Shown here in pieces: positions 51,969 to 60,817 of a stretch of 64,000 nucleotides of DNA. The notes below the pieces were generated by a model. That model made no database searches. It saw only the letters and a list, made by a program, of their open reading frames with translations, and was not told where the DNA came from. The stretch spans positions 3,038,001-3,102,000 of the forward strand of contig NZ_CP030850.1 in the NCBI RefSeq assembly GCF_003325355.1, in the 5' to 3' direction. This stretch comes from Runella rosea. GTDB taxonomy: Bacteria; Bacteroidota; Bacteroidia; Cytophagales; Spirosomataceae. Numbering within the stretch: position 1 is the stretch's first letter; every line of letters begins with the position of its first letter. The position numbers and the translations under genes were made by a program.

Positions 51969-53141
51969 TTACCTCCATCTTACTTTTTTACGTCGATTGT
52001 ACCACATCACAAACGACATTGTAAAATAATAGACAAAGAGCGTCAAGTCCATCAATGGAATCGCAAACCAACCTACTGATTTGTAAAGTTTGCGAGAGGC
52101 AAGGCCCAGTACAATCCATTGTGCCACAAGACGTATACTAAAAAGTAGGCCTATAATAATAATGTAGGCCAGTAAAGCAGGATAATTCCATAAACAACCT
52201 AAAAGCAACCCTAAAAATAACATCCACGACAATACATGCGTACCAGATAATACCGCTAAACGAACTTTATTGCCCGTTTTATAATATTTGCTGACCGATA
52301 AATGTCTTTTCTTTTGGCGATACCAATCCTTCCACGTTGTTTTTGGAAGGGAAACCATAAATGTATCGGCATTGAGGCAAACCGCCGTATTATACCGAGT
52401 AGCAATTTCATTCATCAACAAATCGTCATCACCACCCATAACCCGTAAATGCGTATAAAAGCCTTTGTTTTGGGTAAAAAGCGACTTACTGTACATTAAA
52501 TTCCTGCCTACTGCCATGTAAGGCTTTCCTGCCAAGGCTAAGGATAGGTATTGAATAGCCACATAGAATGTTTCAAAACGAATCAAGCGATTGAGAAAGC
52601 CGTCGAGTTTTTGGTAAGGGGAAAATCCAATAACAACCTGCTTCTCCTCCGTAAGACAGGCCGCCATCCCTTTAATCCACTGATCGGTTGTTGGCCGGCA
52701 ATCTGCATCGGTGAGTAATATTACATCATGCTTCGCGCCTCGCACTGCGGTTGTAACAGCGTACTTTTTGGGCGTAACGTGGTCGTACTCTTGCCTGATA
52801 TGTACAAAACGAACCTTTTTCCAGACGTTTGCTTCTTCTTCCGCAAATTCTTCAGTTCCATCCCAAGAACGGTCATTCATCACAACTACCTCATAGTCAG
52901 GGTAGTCTTGTTCGTTGAGCATGGGTAATAACTCGCGTAAATTTCCCAATTCATTGTGCGCACAAACCACAACCGTTACAGGTGGCCATTGTTCTTTCTC
53001 AACAGGGGTCTGTTGGAAAAGAAGTTTCGCAAATACGAACAAGATGTAATACAATTGAACTAAGACAATTACGACAAACAGGCCTAGTAAAATGTTTAAG
53101 AAAGGATAAAGGAACCAATTGGTCGAGTAGAATATATCCAT
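51969..53141 (-). CDS. Membrane glycosyltransferase family 2
   Basis: 390 aa from Met 53141; a longer frame starts upstream (53162) but overlaps the -7 box at 53160. One N-terminal membrane segment (FLNILLGLFVVIVLVQLYYILFV) leads to the GT2 domain: VTVVVCAHNELGNL, YEVVVMNDRSWDGTEE, LLTDADCRPTTDQWI (DxD) and RQKKRHLSVSKYY (QxxRW-like). Three to four C-terminal helices follow. It extends a polysaccharide or glycolipid at the inner membrane; product unknown. Confidence 0.9.
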   Translation of the reverse strand: MDIFYSTNWFLYPFLNILLGLFVVIVLVQLYYILFVFAKLLFQQTPVEKEQWPPVTVVVCAHNELGNLRELLPMLNEQDYPDYEVVVMNDRSWDGTEEFAEEEANVWKKVRFVHIRQEYDHVTPKKYAVTTAVRGAKHDVILLTDADCRPTTDQWIKGMAACLTEEKQVVIGFSPYQKLDGFLNRLIRFETFYVAIQYLSLALAGKPYMAVGRNLMYSKSLFTQNKGFYTHLRVMGGDDDLLMNEIATRYNTAVCLNADTFMVSLPKTTWKDWYRQKKRHLSVSKYYKTGNKVRLAVLSGTHVLSWMLFLGLLLGCLWNYPALLAYIIIIGLLFSIRLVAQWIVLGLASRKLYKSVGWFAIPLMDLTLFVYYFTMSFVMWYNRRKKVRWR

Positions 53142-53159
53142 GCGGTAGTAAAAAGTCCG

Positions 53160-53167
53160 CAAATATA
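53160..53167 (-). promoter_or_regulatory. -7 promoter box of the GT2 gene
   Basis: Minus-strand TATATTTG matches TAnnTTTG, 19 bp before the ATG at 53141, and overlaps the alternative start at 53162, ruling it out. Confidence 0.55.
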
Positions 53168-53222
53168 ACAGGGGTTGGGCAGATGCTAAAGACCTAATGA
53201 TAGATTAAATCATATAGTATTC

Positions 53223-53230
53223 TAATTTTG
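53223..53230 (+). promoter_or_regulatory. -7 promoter box of tgt
   Basis: TAATTTTG matches TAnnTTTG, 25 bp before the tgt ATG at 53255. It is divergent from the GT2 promoter. Confidence 0.5.
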
Positions 53231-53254
53231 CGCCTCAAAGGTTAAATCACTTTC

Positions 53255-54388
53255 ATGAAATTCGATATTATTCATAAAGATTCTGGTACCAAGGCCCGGG
53301 CCGGAATTATTCAGACCGACCATGGTACCATTCAAACCCCCATTTTTATGCCCGTTGGTACCGCTGGTACCGTTAAAGCCGTGCATCAGCGTGAATTACG
53401 GGATGATATAAAGGCGCAGATTATTTTAGGAAATACCTACCATCTTTATTTACGTCCTGGGTTGGATATTTTAGAAAAAGCAGGTGGGTTGCATCGTTTT
53501 AATGGCTGGGATAAGCCTATTTTAACCGATAGTGGAGGGTATCAGGTCTATTCATTGGCCAAAACAGGACGCAAAATCAGCGAAGAGGGCGTAAAATTCA
53601 AATCGCATATCGACGGGTCTACCCACTTTTTTACTCCTGAGGGCGTCATGGATATTCAACGCAGAATCGGCGCAGACATTATTATGGCTTTTGACGAATG
53701 TACGCCTTACCCTTGTGACTTTTCATACGCCAGGACGTCTATGGATATGACACACCGCTGGTTGAAGCGCTGTTGCGATCGTTTTGACAACACACAGTCT
53801 ATTTATGGCTACCAACAAACGTTATTCCCGATTGTTCAGGGGAGTGTTTATAAGGACCTAAGGAGACAATCAGCCGAGTTTATTGCCAGCATGGAGCGAG
53901 AAGGCAATGCCATTGGGGGATTATCTGTGGGAGAACCCGCCGAAGACATGTACGAAATGACCGAGTTGGTTTGTAATATTTTGCCTGCCGATAAGCCCCG
54001 TTACCTGATGGGCGTCGGCACCCCAGAAAATATTTTGGAGAGCATTGCATTGGGTATCGACATGTTTGATTGTGTGATGCCTACCCGAAATGCCCGGCAT
54101 GGTATTTTATACACAACAGAAGGTGTGATAAATATTAAAAATGAGAAGTGGAAAGATGATTTTAGCCCTATTGATGAGCGTTTAGGGGGCTACGTAAGCA
54201 CATCTTACACAAAAGGGTATTTAAGGCACCTCATCAAATCAGAGGAAATCCTCGGGGCCCAGATCGCAAGTGTGCATAATCTGAGCTTTTATTTATGGCT
54301 TGTTGGGCAGGCGCGGGAACAAATTATTGCGGGGACATTCCCTTTGTGGAAGGCTGAAATTTTAAGAAAATTAACATGCCGACTTTGA
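53255..54388 (+). CDS. tgt: Queuine tRNA-ribosyltransferase
   Basis: 377 aa, typical length. ILTDSGGYQVYSL holds the catalytic Asp for base exchange, MAFDECTPYPCDFSYARTSMDMTHRW, GGLSVGEPAEDMYE, MPTRNARHG and the zinc-ligand segment near the C-terminus are visible, although the canonical CxCxxC reads GYVSTSYTKGYLRHL without cysteines. It exchanges guanine-34 for preQ1 in tRNAs for Asp, Asn, His and Tyr. The lack of zinc cysteines appears shared by some Bacteroidota orthologues (family knowledge, not checked). Confidence 0.95.
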   Translation: MKFDIIHKDSGTKARAGIIQTDHGTIQTPIFMPVGTAGTVKAVHQRELRDDIKAQIILGNTYHLYLRPGLDILEKAGGLHRFNGWDKPILTDSGGYQVYSLAKTGRKISEEGVKFKSHIDGSTHFFTPEGVMDIQRRIGADIIMAFDECTPYPCDFSYARTSMDMTHRWLKRCCDRFDNTQSIYGYQQTLFPIVQGSVYKDLRRQSAEFIASMEREGNAIGGLSVGEPAEDMYEMTELVCNILPADKPRYLMGVGTPENILESIALGIDMFDCVMPTRNARHGILYTTEGVINIKNEKWKDDFSPIDERLGGYVSTSYTKGYLRHLIKSEEILGAQIASVHNLSFYLWLVGQAREQIIAGTFPLWKAEILRKLTCRL

Positions 54389-54430
54389 AAGCTGGTAAAA
54401 AAGAATTTTCTTTAGAGTATCAAAATATTT

Positions 54431-54460
54431 TTTGAAATAAAAATTGAATCCATACTTTTG
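54431..54460 (+). promoter_or_regulatory. Promoter of the OmpA-family gene
   Basis: TTTG (54431-54434), 18 bp, TACTTTTG (54453-54460): a good -33/-7 match. It predicts a leader of about 85 nt before the ATG at 54554. Confidence 0.65.
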
Positions 54461-54553
54461 TTGGCGAATCTGGTCAGGAAAGACTATTTTTGCGATAGTA
54501 GAATTTATAGGTATAGTGAAACGTATCCCCCTTATTCAACAAAAAGGTTTATT

Positions 54554-56065
54554 ATGAAAAAAGTATCTCTGCTTGTCACATTCGTATTGTTGGGATTCTG
54601 TTTGCTTGAAACTCAAGCGCAGTACAATCCAAAGGCTCCTTACGAAGGCCCCTACAAGCTGAACACTTGGTCTTTAAGTGCTTATCTTGGTCCAAGTCAA
54701 TTTTACGGCGATTTACGTGAATATGACTTCTTTCCTGTAGGTACTGACAATTTTGACAGCCGTTCAGAACGTGGAACCATGCATTTTGGTGTATCTCTTG
54801 GAAAACAACTCACCTACCTCTTTGGGGCAAGATTAGACGTTGGTGCAGGAAATTTGAAAGGGATGAAACGCCGTATTTATCAGTCTTATTTTAATGCCAA
54901 TTATTTTCAAGCCGATGTCGCAGCCACTGTAAACATTAAAGGTCTTCTTTTTGGACCCACAAAATTGAAACGCTGGAAAATGGATGTGTATGCCGGTGCT
55001 GGTCAAGTTTGGTTTAAATCTACCGCTTATCAGTTAGGCTCTGGACGTTTGCAACGTCGATCTGATGATTCCCCTACCTTGCGTAATAATACGACTGAAC
55101 TCAATAAGAAAGCTTCGTCTTATACTCAAGAATGGGTTATCCCTGTTGGATTTAGTACTTCATACGAACTAACAAAGTCGCTTGATTTAGGTCTTGATTT
55201 TCGTTTGAATAACGTAAATACTGAAAAATTGGATGCAACCGTAGGCGGTGACGCTTCTTCTATCTACGATGGTCCAACGGGCGGGCGCTTATATGAAGGT
55301 GGCGATGCAAACAATTTCTTAGGAACACCTAAAGGAAGCTCAGCGCTTGACAAATACGGCTACCTTGCTGTAACGTTGACATACAAATTGGGAAAAAATC
55401 CATTACGTGTAGAGAAGAAAAACGGCAAATGGGCGTATGATTTTAATGCACTTGATGCTGGCAAAGGTTTTTACCACTTGCGCTATACCGATCCTAAGTT
55501 GCTCGTAAAACCGCCAAGAATTCTTTCATTGGCTGAAATTGACTCAATTGCGAAAGCCAATAAACCTAAAGAAATTGACCCTCGTTTGTTGCAGGATACG
55601 GATAATGACGGTGTTTCTGACTACTTCGATAAAGAGCCTAACACCCCCGCAGGAAGTATCGTAACTGGTGCTGGTCAGAAAATCGACTTTGATAAATATG
55701 TAAGAGACGCCCTTCCAGGCATGGCTTGCAATGAAATATTTGCCAACATATTGTTCGATACCGATAAAGCCATCATCAAACCAGAGTTTTATGACTTGCT
55801 TAACAAAGTGGTTGAGTTGATGAACAAAACACAATGCCGCCTGCAAATGGCTGGCCACGCTGACCGTCGTGCTTCAGACCGATACAACGTAGCTCTTTCT
55901 GAACGCCGCGTAAATGCCGTAAAACAATATCTTGCGCAGGCAGGTTTGAAAGATCCGAACCGCATTGTAGTTGACGCTTACGGTTCATTTAAGCCAATTG
56001 CTGACAATGGAACAGTAGATGGATTGAAGAAAAACCGTCGCGTAGAATTGAAATTAATGCCTTAA
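54554..56065 (+). CDS. OmpA-family outer-membrane protein
   Basis: 503 aa from ATG 54554 with signal peptide MKKVSLLVTFVLLGFCLLETQAQ; an upstream TTG (54458) lies in the promoter. An N-terminal beta-barrel (about residues 30-300) includes YLGPSQFYGDLREY and LGLDFRLNNVNTEKLD. A short Asp-rich thrombospondin-like repeat (DTDNDGVSDYFDKEP) follows. The C-terminal OmpA domain binds peptidoglycan (ILFDTDKAIIKPEF, MAGHADRRASDRYNVALSERR). It links the outer membrane and cell wall. Confidence 0.94.
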   Translation: MKKVSLLVTFVLLGFCLLETQAQYNPKAPYEGPYKLNTWSLSAYLGPSQFYGDLREYDFFPVGTDNFDSRSERGTMHFGVSLGKQLTYLFGARLDVGAGNLKGMKRRIYQSYFNANYFQADVAATVNIKGLLFGPTKLKRWKMDVYAGAGQVWFKSTAYQLGSGRLQRRSDDSPTLRNNTTELNKKASSYTQEWVIPVGFSTSYELTKSLDLGLDFRLNNVNTEKLDATVGGDASSIYDGPTGGRLYEGGDANNFLGTPKGSSALDKYGYLAVTLTYKLGKNPLRVEKKNGKWAYDFNALDAGKGFYHLRYTDPKLLVKPPRILSLAEIDSIAKANKPKEIDPRLLQDTDNDGVSDYFDKEPNTPAGSIVTGAGQKIDFDKYVRDALPGMACNEIFANILFDTDKAIIKPEFYDLLNKVVELMNKTQCRLQMAGHADRRASDRYNVALSERRVNAVKQYLAQAGLKDPNRIVVDAYGSFKPIADNGTVDGLKKNRRVELKLMP

Positions 56066-56085
56066 TATCTAAAGGCCTCTGATAG

Positions 56086-56115
56086 AAAAGACCTTGGCAA
56101 ACGTCAAGGTCTTTT
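56086..56115 (+). terminator. Terminator after the OmpA-family gene
   Basis: AAAAGACCTTG and its complement CAAGGTCTTTT around an 8-nt loop, 21 bp after the stop codon. Confidence 0.85.
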
Positions 56116-56170
56116 CATTTGGTACTAACCCCACACGTATTGTATCTTTACGGTCAGATTAATAAACAAA

Positions 56171-57460
56171 ATGTATCAGCAACTCCTCCAGAAAGAGAAA
56201 CAAATAGCAATTATTGGCCTTGGATATGTAGGACTCCCCATTGCTTTAGAATTTGCCAAGTATTTTCGAGTCATTGGATTTGATATTAATCAACATCGTA
56301 TTGATATGATGAAGGCGGGTCAAGACCCTTCCAATGAATTGGATTCAACCGTTTTTGAGGATAAAGACATCTTCTTTACGGCCAATCCCGACGATTTGCA
56401 ACAGGCTCATTTTTTTATTGTAGCCGTTCCTACCCCCGTTGATGATTACAAAGTACCTGATTTAAAACCCCTCATCGGGGCCTCTCACGCGATTGGAAAA
56501 GCCCTAAAAAAAGGTGATTACGTAATTTATGAGTCAACTGTCTATCCTGGCTGTACAGAAGAAGATTGTTTGCCGATTTTGGAGGCCGAATCTGGACTGA
56601 CATTAGGAGAGGATTTCAAAATCGGTTACTCCCCAGAACGAATCAATCCTGGTGACAAAGAACGCACCATTGATAAAATTCTAAAAATTGTTTCGGGGAG
56701 TGATGCTGAAGCTTTGGAAGAAATTGCCCAAGTATATGGTAAAATCATCACCGCAGGCATATACAAAGCCCCTACCATCAAAGTGGCCGAAGCCGCCAAA
56801 GTAATCGAAAATACCCAACGCGACCTCAACATCTCATTGATGAATGAGTTGGCCATTATTTTTGATATGATGGGCATTGATACCAAAGATGTGATTGAAG
56901 CTGCGGGGACCAAATGGAATTTCATTAAACTATACCCTGGCTTGGTTGGAGGGCATTGCATCGGTGTTGACCCGTATTATCTGCTCTATAAGGCTAAAAA
57001 ATTAGGCTACGACCCGCAAGTAATCCACAGTGGGCGACGTATCAATGACGGTATGCCCGGGTTTATCGCTAAACGATTGGTACAGATGTTGATCCAAAAG
57101 GGGAAAAGCCCTCAGAATGCCAAAGTGCTGATGATGGGAATTACTTTCAAGGAAAATGTCTCGGATATACGTAACTCAAAAGTGGCGGATTTGGTCAAAG
57201 AACTGATGAGCTTCTCCATCAATGTTCACCTTGTTGACCCGTATGCTTCCCCCAATGAAGTAGCCCATGAATATGGATTAACACTCATTGATAAGCCTTC
57301 CAAAGACTATGATGCGGTTATTGTTTCGGTAGGACATGACGGATATAAAACACTGGATATTAACTATTTCAAGTCTATTATGAATACTGAGCCAATTTTG
57401 ATGGACTTGAAAGGAATGTATAAAAATACGGAGGAAAATATAACGTATTGGAGGTTGTAA
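56171..57460 (+). CDS. UDP-N-acetyl-hexosamine (UDP-GalNAc/UDP-glucose type) 6-dehydrogenase
   Basis: 429 aa. NAD motif AIIGLGYVGLPIALEFAKYF is at residue 14. AVPTPVDDYKVPDLKPL, YESTVYPGCTEE, IGYSPERINPGD and VGGHCIGVDPYYLLYKAK show the catalytic Cys. The sequence resembles WbpO/TviB, which oxidise UDP-GlcNAc/GalNAc to the uronic acid for capsule or O-antigen. The next gene, 93 bp downstream, is UDP-galactopyranose mutase, so both serve surface polysaccharide synthesis. Confidence 0.88.
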   Translation: MYQQLLQKEKQIAIIGLGYVGLPIALEFAKYFRVIGFDINQHRIDMMKAGQDPSNELDSTVFEDKDIFFTANPDDLQQAHFFIVAVPTPVDDYKVPDLKPLIGASHAIGKALKKGDYVIYESTVYPGCTEEDCLPILEAESGLTLGEDFKIGYSPERINPGDKERTIDKILKIVSGSDAEALEEIAQVYGKIITAGIYKAPTIKVAEAAKVIENTQRDLNISLMNELAIIFDMMGIDTKDVIEAAGTKWNFIKLYPGLVGGHCIGVDPYYLLYKAKKLGYDPQVIHSGRRINDGMPGFIAKRLVQMLIQKGKSPQNAKVLMMGITFKENVSDIRNSKVADLVKELMSFSINVHLVDPYASPNEVAHEYGLTLIDKPSKDYDAVIVSVGHDGYKTLDINYFKSIMNTEPILMDLKGMYKNTEENITYWRL

Positions 57461-57553
57461 CTAATACTTGTAAGCAATCATTCTCTACCTGAAATAAATT
57501 TTTAAATAGCCAAAAACGAAAGGCTATAACTATTGGGCCATAAACAAAAAAAT

Positions 57554-58654
57554 ATGTACGATTATCTTATTGTGGGTGCTGGGCTATTTGGAAATGTATG
57601 GGCACACGAAGCCACCAAAAGAGGAAAAAAATGCTTAGTGGTAGACCGCCGGAACCACATTGGCGGAAATACTTACTGCGAAAATGTAGAAGGAATTAAT
57701 GTTCACTACTACGGTGCGCACATTTTTCACACCAATGACAAAGACATTTGGGACTATGTCAACTCATTTGTAGAATTTAACCGTTATACCAATTCGCCCG
57801 TAGCAAATTATTACGGTGAGCTTTACAATTTGCCCTTCAATATGAATACTTTCTACCAAATGTGGAAGGTGCGTACTCCTGAAGAAGCAAAAGCAAAAAT
57901 TCAGGAACAGATTGAAGCCGCCAATATCAAAGAGCCTAAAAATCTGGAAGAACAGGCCATCTCATTGGTAGGAACCGACATCTACGAAAAACTCATTAAA
58001 AGCTACACCGAAAAACAATGGGGACGTAAGTGTATAGATTTGCCAGCTTTTATTATCAAGCGTTTGCCCGTGCGTTTTACGTTTGACAATAACTATTTTA
58101 ACGACCGTTACCAAGGGATTCCGATTGGGGGCTATAATAAACTCAACGAAGCCTTATTGGAAGGAATTGATGTACGTTTGGGCGTGGACTACTTTAAAAA
58201 CCGGGCAGAATTGGATGCGTCGGCCAAGCAAATTGTATATACAGGCCAATTGGATGAGTATTTCGATTTTAAACTCGGATATCTGGAATACCGCAGCCTA
58301 CGTTTTGAGCACCAAACGTTGGATACCCCCAACCACCAAGGTAATGCGGTCGTTAACTATACCGACGGCGAAACAGCTTTTACGCGAATCATTGAACATA
58401 AGCATTTTGAGTTTGGGACGCAAGACAAAACGGTCATTACACACGAATATCCGCAGGAGTGGACGCCAGGTCAGGAACCTTATTACCCTGTAAATGACGA
58501 CAAAAACGATAAGCTATTACGTGAATATCGTAAACTAGTCGACGCAGAAACGAATGTGATTTTTGGCGGACGCTTGGCAGAATACCGTTATTATGACATG
58601 CACCAAGTGATTGGATCGGCCCTTGCAAAAGTTCGAAAACATTTTGGAGAATAA
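57554..58654 (+). CDS. glf: UDP-galactopyranose mutase
   Basis: 366 aa from ATG 57554 (a TTG at 57533 is upstream). FAD-binding YDYLIVGAGLFGNVWAHEA, DRRNHIGGNTYCEN, HYYGAHIFHTNDKDIWDYV and YTEKQWGRKCIDLPAFIIKRLP, RYQGIPIGGYNKL and the C-terminal GRLAEYRYYDMHQVI are all diagnostic. It interconverts UDP-galactopyranose and UDP-galactofuranose. It follows the UDP-sugar dehydrogenase gene in the same orientation. Confidence 0.96.
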   Translation: MYDYLIVGAGLFGNVWAHEATKRGKKCLVVDRRNHIGGNTYCENVEGINVHYYGAHIFHTNDKDIWDYVNSFVEFNRYTNSPVANYYGELYNLPFNMNTFYQMWKVRTPEEAKAKIQEQIEAANIKEPKNLEEQAISLVGTDIYEKLIKSYTEKQWGRKCIDLPAFIIKRLPVRFTFDNNYFNDRYQGIPIGGYNKLNEALLEGIDVRLGVDYFKNRAELDASAKQIVYTGQLDEYFDFKLGYLEYRSLRFEHQTLDTPNHQGNAVVNYTDGETAFTRIIEHKHFEFGTQDKTVITHEYPQEWTPGQEPYYPVNDDKNDKLLREYRKLVDAETNVIFGGRLAEYRYYDMHQVIGSALAKVRKHFGE

Positions 58655-58900
58655 AAAAAAAAGAATTATATTCGTATAGTTCTTTGCGTAAGTGTTTCTT
58701 TTCGTTCAGTGATTTTATTTTTAGAAATAGGAAATAAAACAGTGAGTAAGAAACGCCAAAAGCGTCTCAAATGCTGAAAAGCAGTCACAAAGTGGTTTAA
58801 GCAAGTTAAAAATCAGTATTCAAGTGAATGATTGATGATTAGTTTCCTTAAAAATTTTGGTGAACTAAGGTGCAAACAAGAAACTTACTCAAAAAACTAA
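58655..58900. other. Non-coding gap after glf
   Basis: No gene is evident here. It holds an imperfect inverted repeat (GTTTCTT...TCAGTGATTTTATTT near 58694-58720 against AAATAAAACAGTGAGTAAGAAAC near 58732-58754) that could fold into an RNA hairpin. No promoter box or recognisable RNA was identified. Confidence 0.3.
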
Positions 58901-58931
58901 AAAAAACGGGGCAGGTAACTGTCCCGTTTTT
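58901..58931. terminator. Terminator between glf and the small membrane protein gene
   Basis: AAAACGGGGCAG pairs with CTGTCCCGTTTT (one G-U pair), 4-nt loop, with A-run and T-run on the two sides, so it works for both convergent genes. Confidence 0.85.
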
Positions 58932-58956
58932 GCGTTTTATAGGTCCAAGTGTTTTG

Positions 58957-59277
58957 TCATTTACTTTTTACAAACCGCTGGCCACCAATCAGGTAAGTTA
59001 TAGTGAGTAAAAATGTGAAAATCAAAAGAAATACGATAGTGAGCAACTCATATTTTGTTCCTTTCAGCCACATAGTTAAACCTCCTGAAATAAAAAAAAT
59101 CAGCCCTATAAAAATGATAAAAATCCCAGCCCAGCGAGCTAAACCTTTCGGGTCGGTAAGTTCGTTTGGATCACGCGGAAAATTCGACAGCAAATAAATG
59201 GCCTGTTTTTTCCAAATAAACACCCCTAAGCCAATCAAAAAGCTACCAGTAATTCCGAAAATGTATATTTCTTTCAT
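58957..59277 (-). CDS. Small membrane protein (DUF3784-like)
   Basis: 106 aa with three hydrophobic segments (FGITGSFLIGLGVFIW, IFIIFIGLIFFISGG, LTIVFLLIFTFLLTITYLI). A segment DPKGLARWAGIF and topology recall DUF3784-type small membrane proteins; the match is weak. Its start codon overlaps the stop of the upstream Fe-S protein by one base (TAATG), implying translational coupling. Confidence 0.65.
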   Translation of the reverse strand: MKEIYIFGITGSFLIGLGVFIWKKQAIYLLSNFPRDPNELTDPKGLARWAGIFIIFIGLIFFISGGLTMWLKGTKYELLTIVFLLIFTFLLTITYLIGGQRFVKSK

Positions 59278-60611
59278 TAGCTTTTAAGATTATCAGCCCA
59301 GTTGAAACGGTCATCGGGAGAGAATTTCCACGGAGCTTGGTTGGTTTCAAGGTTATTGAACATAGCATTCCATGAACCCGGGGCTTGTGCTTCATCCATG
59401 ATTTTGTAACGGCGCAATTGTAAAATAATTTCTAATGGATTGATTAGCACGGGGCATTCTTGCACGCAAGCATTGCAGGTAGTACACGCCAAAATTTCTT
59501 CTTCTGAAATATAATCACCGAGCAGGCTTTTGCCGTCGTCTTTAAACTCTCCCCCATTAGCCAGCATGTTTTTACCAACATCTTCCAAACGGTCGCGGGT
59601 ATCCATCATGATTTTGCGCGGAGAAAGTTTTTTGCCCGTTATGTTTGCTGGACAGGCCGACGTACAGCGTCCACACTCGGTGCATGAGTACGCATCCATG
59701 AGGTTTTTCCAGCTTAAATCAGCCACGTCTTTGGCTCCAAAACGCCCGATTTCGGCGGGCACTTCGTTGGCATCAGGTTGTTCAAGCCCCAACATGATTT
59801 TGACTTCTTTCGTGATGTCTGGCATGTTTAACATTTCACCTTTGGGAGTCAAATTGGTAAAATAGGTATTGGGGAACGCCAAAAAAATGTGCAAATGCTT
59901 GGAATAAGTTACATACAACGCAAAACCAAAAATGCCCAAAATGTGCGCCCACCACGCAATGCGCTCCACCGCCACCAAAGCGCCATCTGAAAGATTCTTA
60001 AAAATTGGTTGCAAGAATCCACTAAAAAAGAAGCCTCCTACCAATGGATAATGCTCCACACCACGTTCTTGTAATAAGCTATCGGCGGCATTCATACTCA
60101 GAATTGCTAGCATCAGCACAATTTCAATCCCTAAAATGGTATTGGCATCCAGTACCGGCCAGCCGTTCAGCTCACGGTGACGAGTAGGTTGGAGACGCTC
60201 TACTTTGGTGATGTTGCGTCTAATCAGAAAAATGACGCAGACGGTGAGTACGCCCACAGCCAAAAACTCAAAGAAATTGATGAGGATTGGGTAAAAATCG
60301 CCCAATAATGGGGCAAACAACCGGTGAGTGCCCAATACCCCGTCCAAGACGATTTCGAGCACTTCAACATTGATGAGCAAAAAGCCCGCGTAAATCACAA
60401 AGTGCATCAGACCCACGAGGGGGCGGTCAAACATCTTTTTTTGCGCAAAAGCCACCCGTAGCATGGTAGACAATCGTTCGGCGGGGCGGTCGGTCCGATT
60501 GACGGCTTTGCTGAGTTGAATCGTCTTTTTAATAATCCCGATGCGTTTGCTGATCAGCCAAGACGTTAGGCCGAGTGCTGCTACAAAAAGAAGTTGTTGA
60601 ACAATTTGCAT
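59277..60611 (-). CDS. Membrane Fe-S oxidoreductase (HdrC/NarI-like)
   Basis: 444 aa from Met 60611; a TTG at 60623 is upstream. The N-terminal 270 residues have about six membrane segments with a NarI/HdrE-like cytochrome pattern. The C-terminal domain carries two [4Fe-4S] sites: CTECGRCTSACPANITGKK and CTTCNACVQECPVLINP. Such proteins pass electrons between quinones and soluble Fe-S partners. The usual CCG-domain (HdrB-like) partner gene is not adjacent here. Confidence 0.88.
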   Translation of the reverse strand: MQIVQQLLFVAALGLTSWLISKRIGIIKKTIQLSKAVNRTDRPAERLSTMLRVAFAQKKMFDRPLVGLMHFVIYAGFLLINVEVLEIVLDGVLGTHRLFAPLLGDFYPILINFFEFLAVGVLTVCVIFLIRRNITKVERLQPTRHRELNGWPVLDANTILGIEIVLMLAILSMNAADSLLQERGVEHYPLVGGFFFSGFLQPIFKNLSDGALVAVERIAWWAHILGIFGFALYVTYSKHLHIFLAFPNTYFTNLTPKGEMLNMPDITKEVKIMLGLEQPDANEVPAEIGRFGAKDVADLSWKNLMDAYSCTECGRCTSACPANITGKKLSPRKIMMDTRDRLEDVGKNMLANGGEFKDDGKSLLGDYISEEEILACTTCNACVQECPVLINPLEIILQLRRYKIMDEAQAPGSWNAMFNNLETNQAPWKFSPDDRFNWADNLKS

Positions 60612-60817
60612 AATGGTTCTCAATGGTTGATTTATTCTGCAAGCAGAGTATGAACAAATATCGGAAAAATGAAATAGGTTGCAAATGAACAGGATAAAAA
60701 ACTGCCCACCAATCTCTAAACCTCCTTAAAGTTGTTAACTTTCGGGAAGCTATGCAAAACTATTCTATCCTTTGGGCTGTTACACACACATACCCAAACT
60801 AACCAATTTTCGACAAT

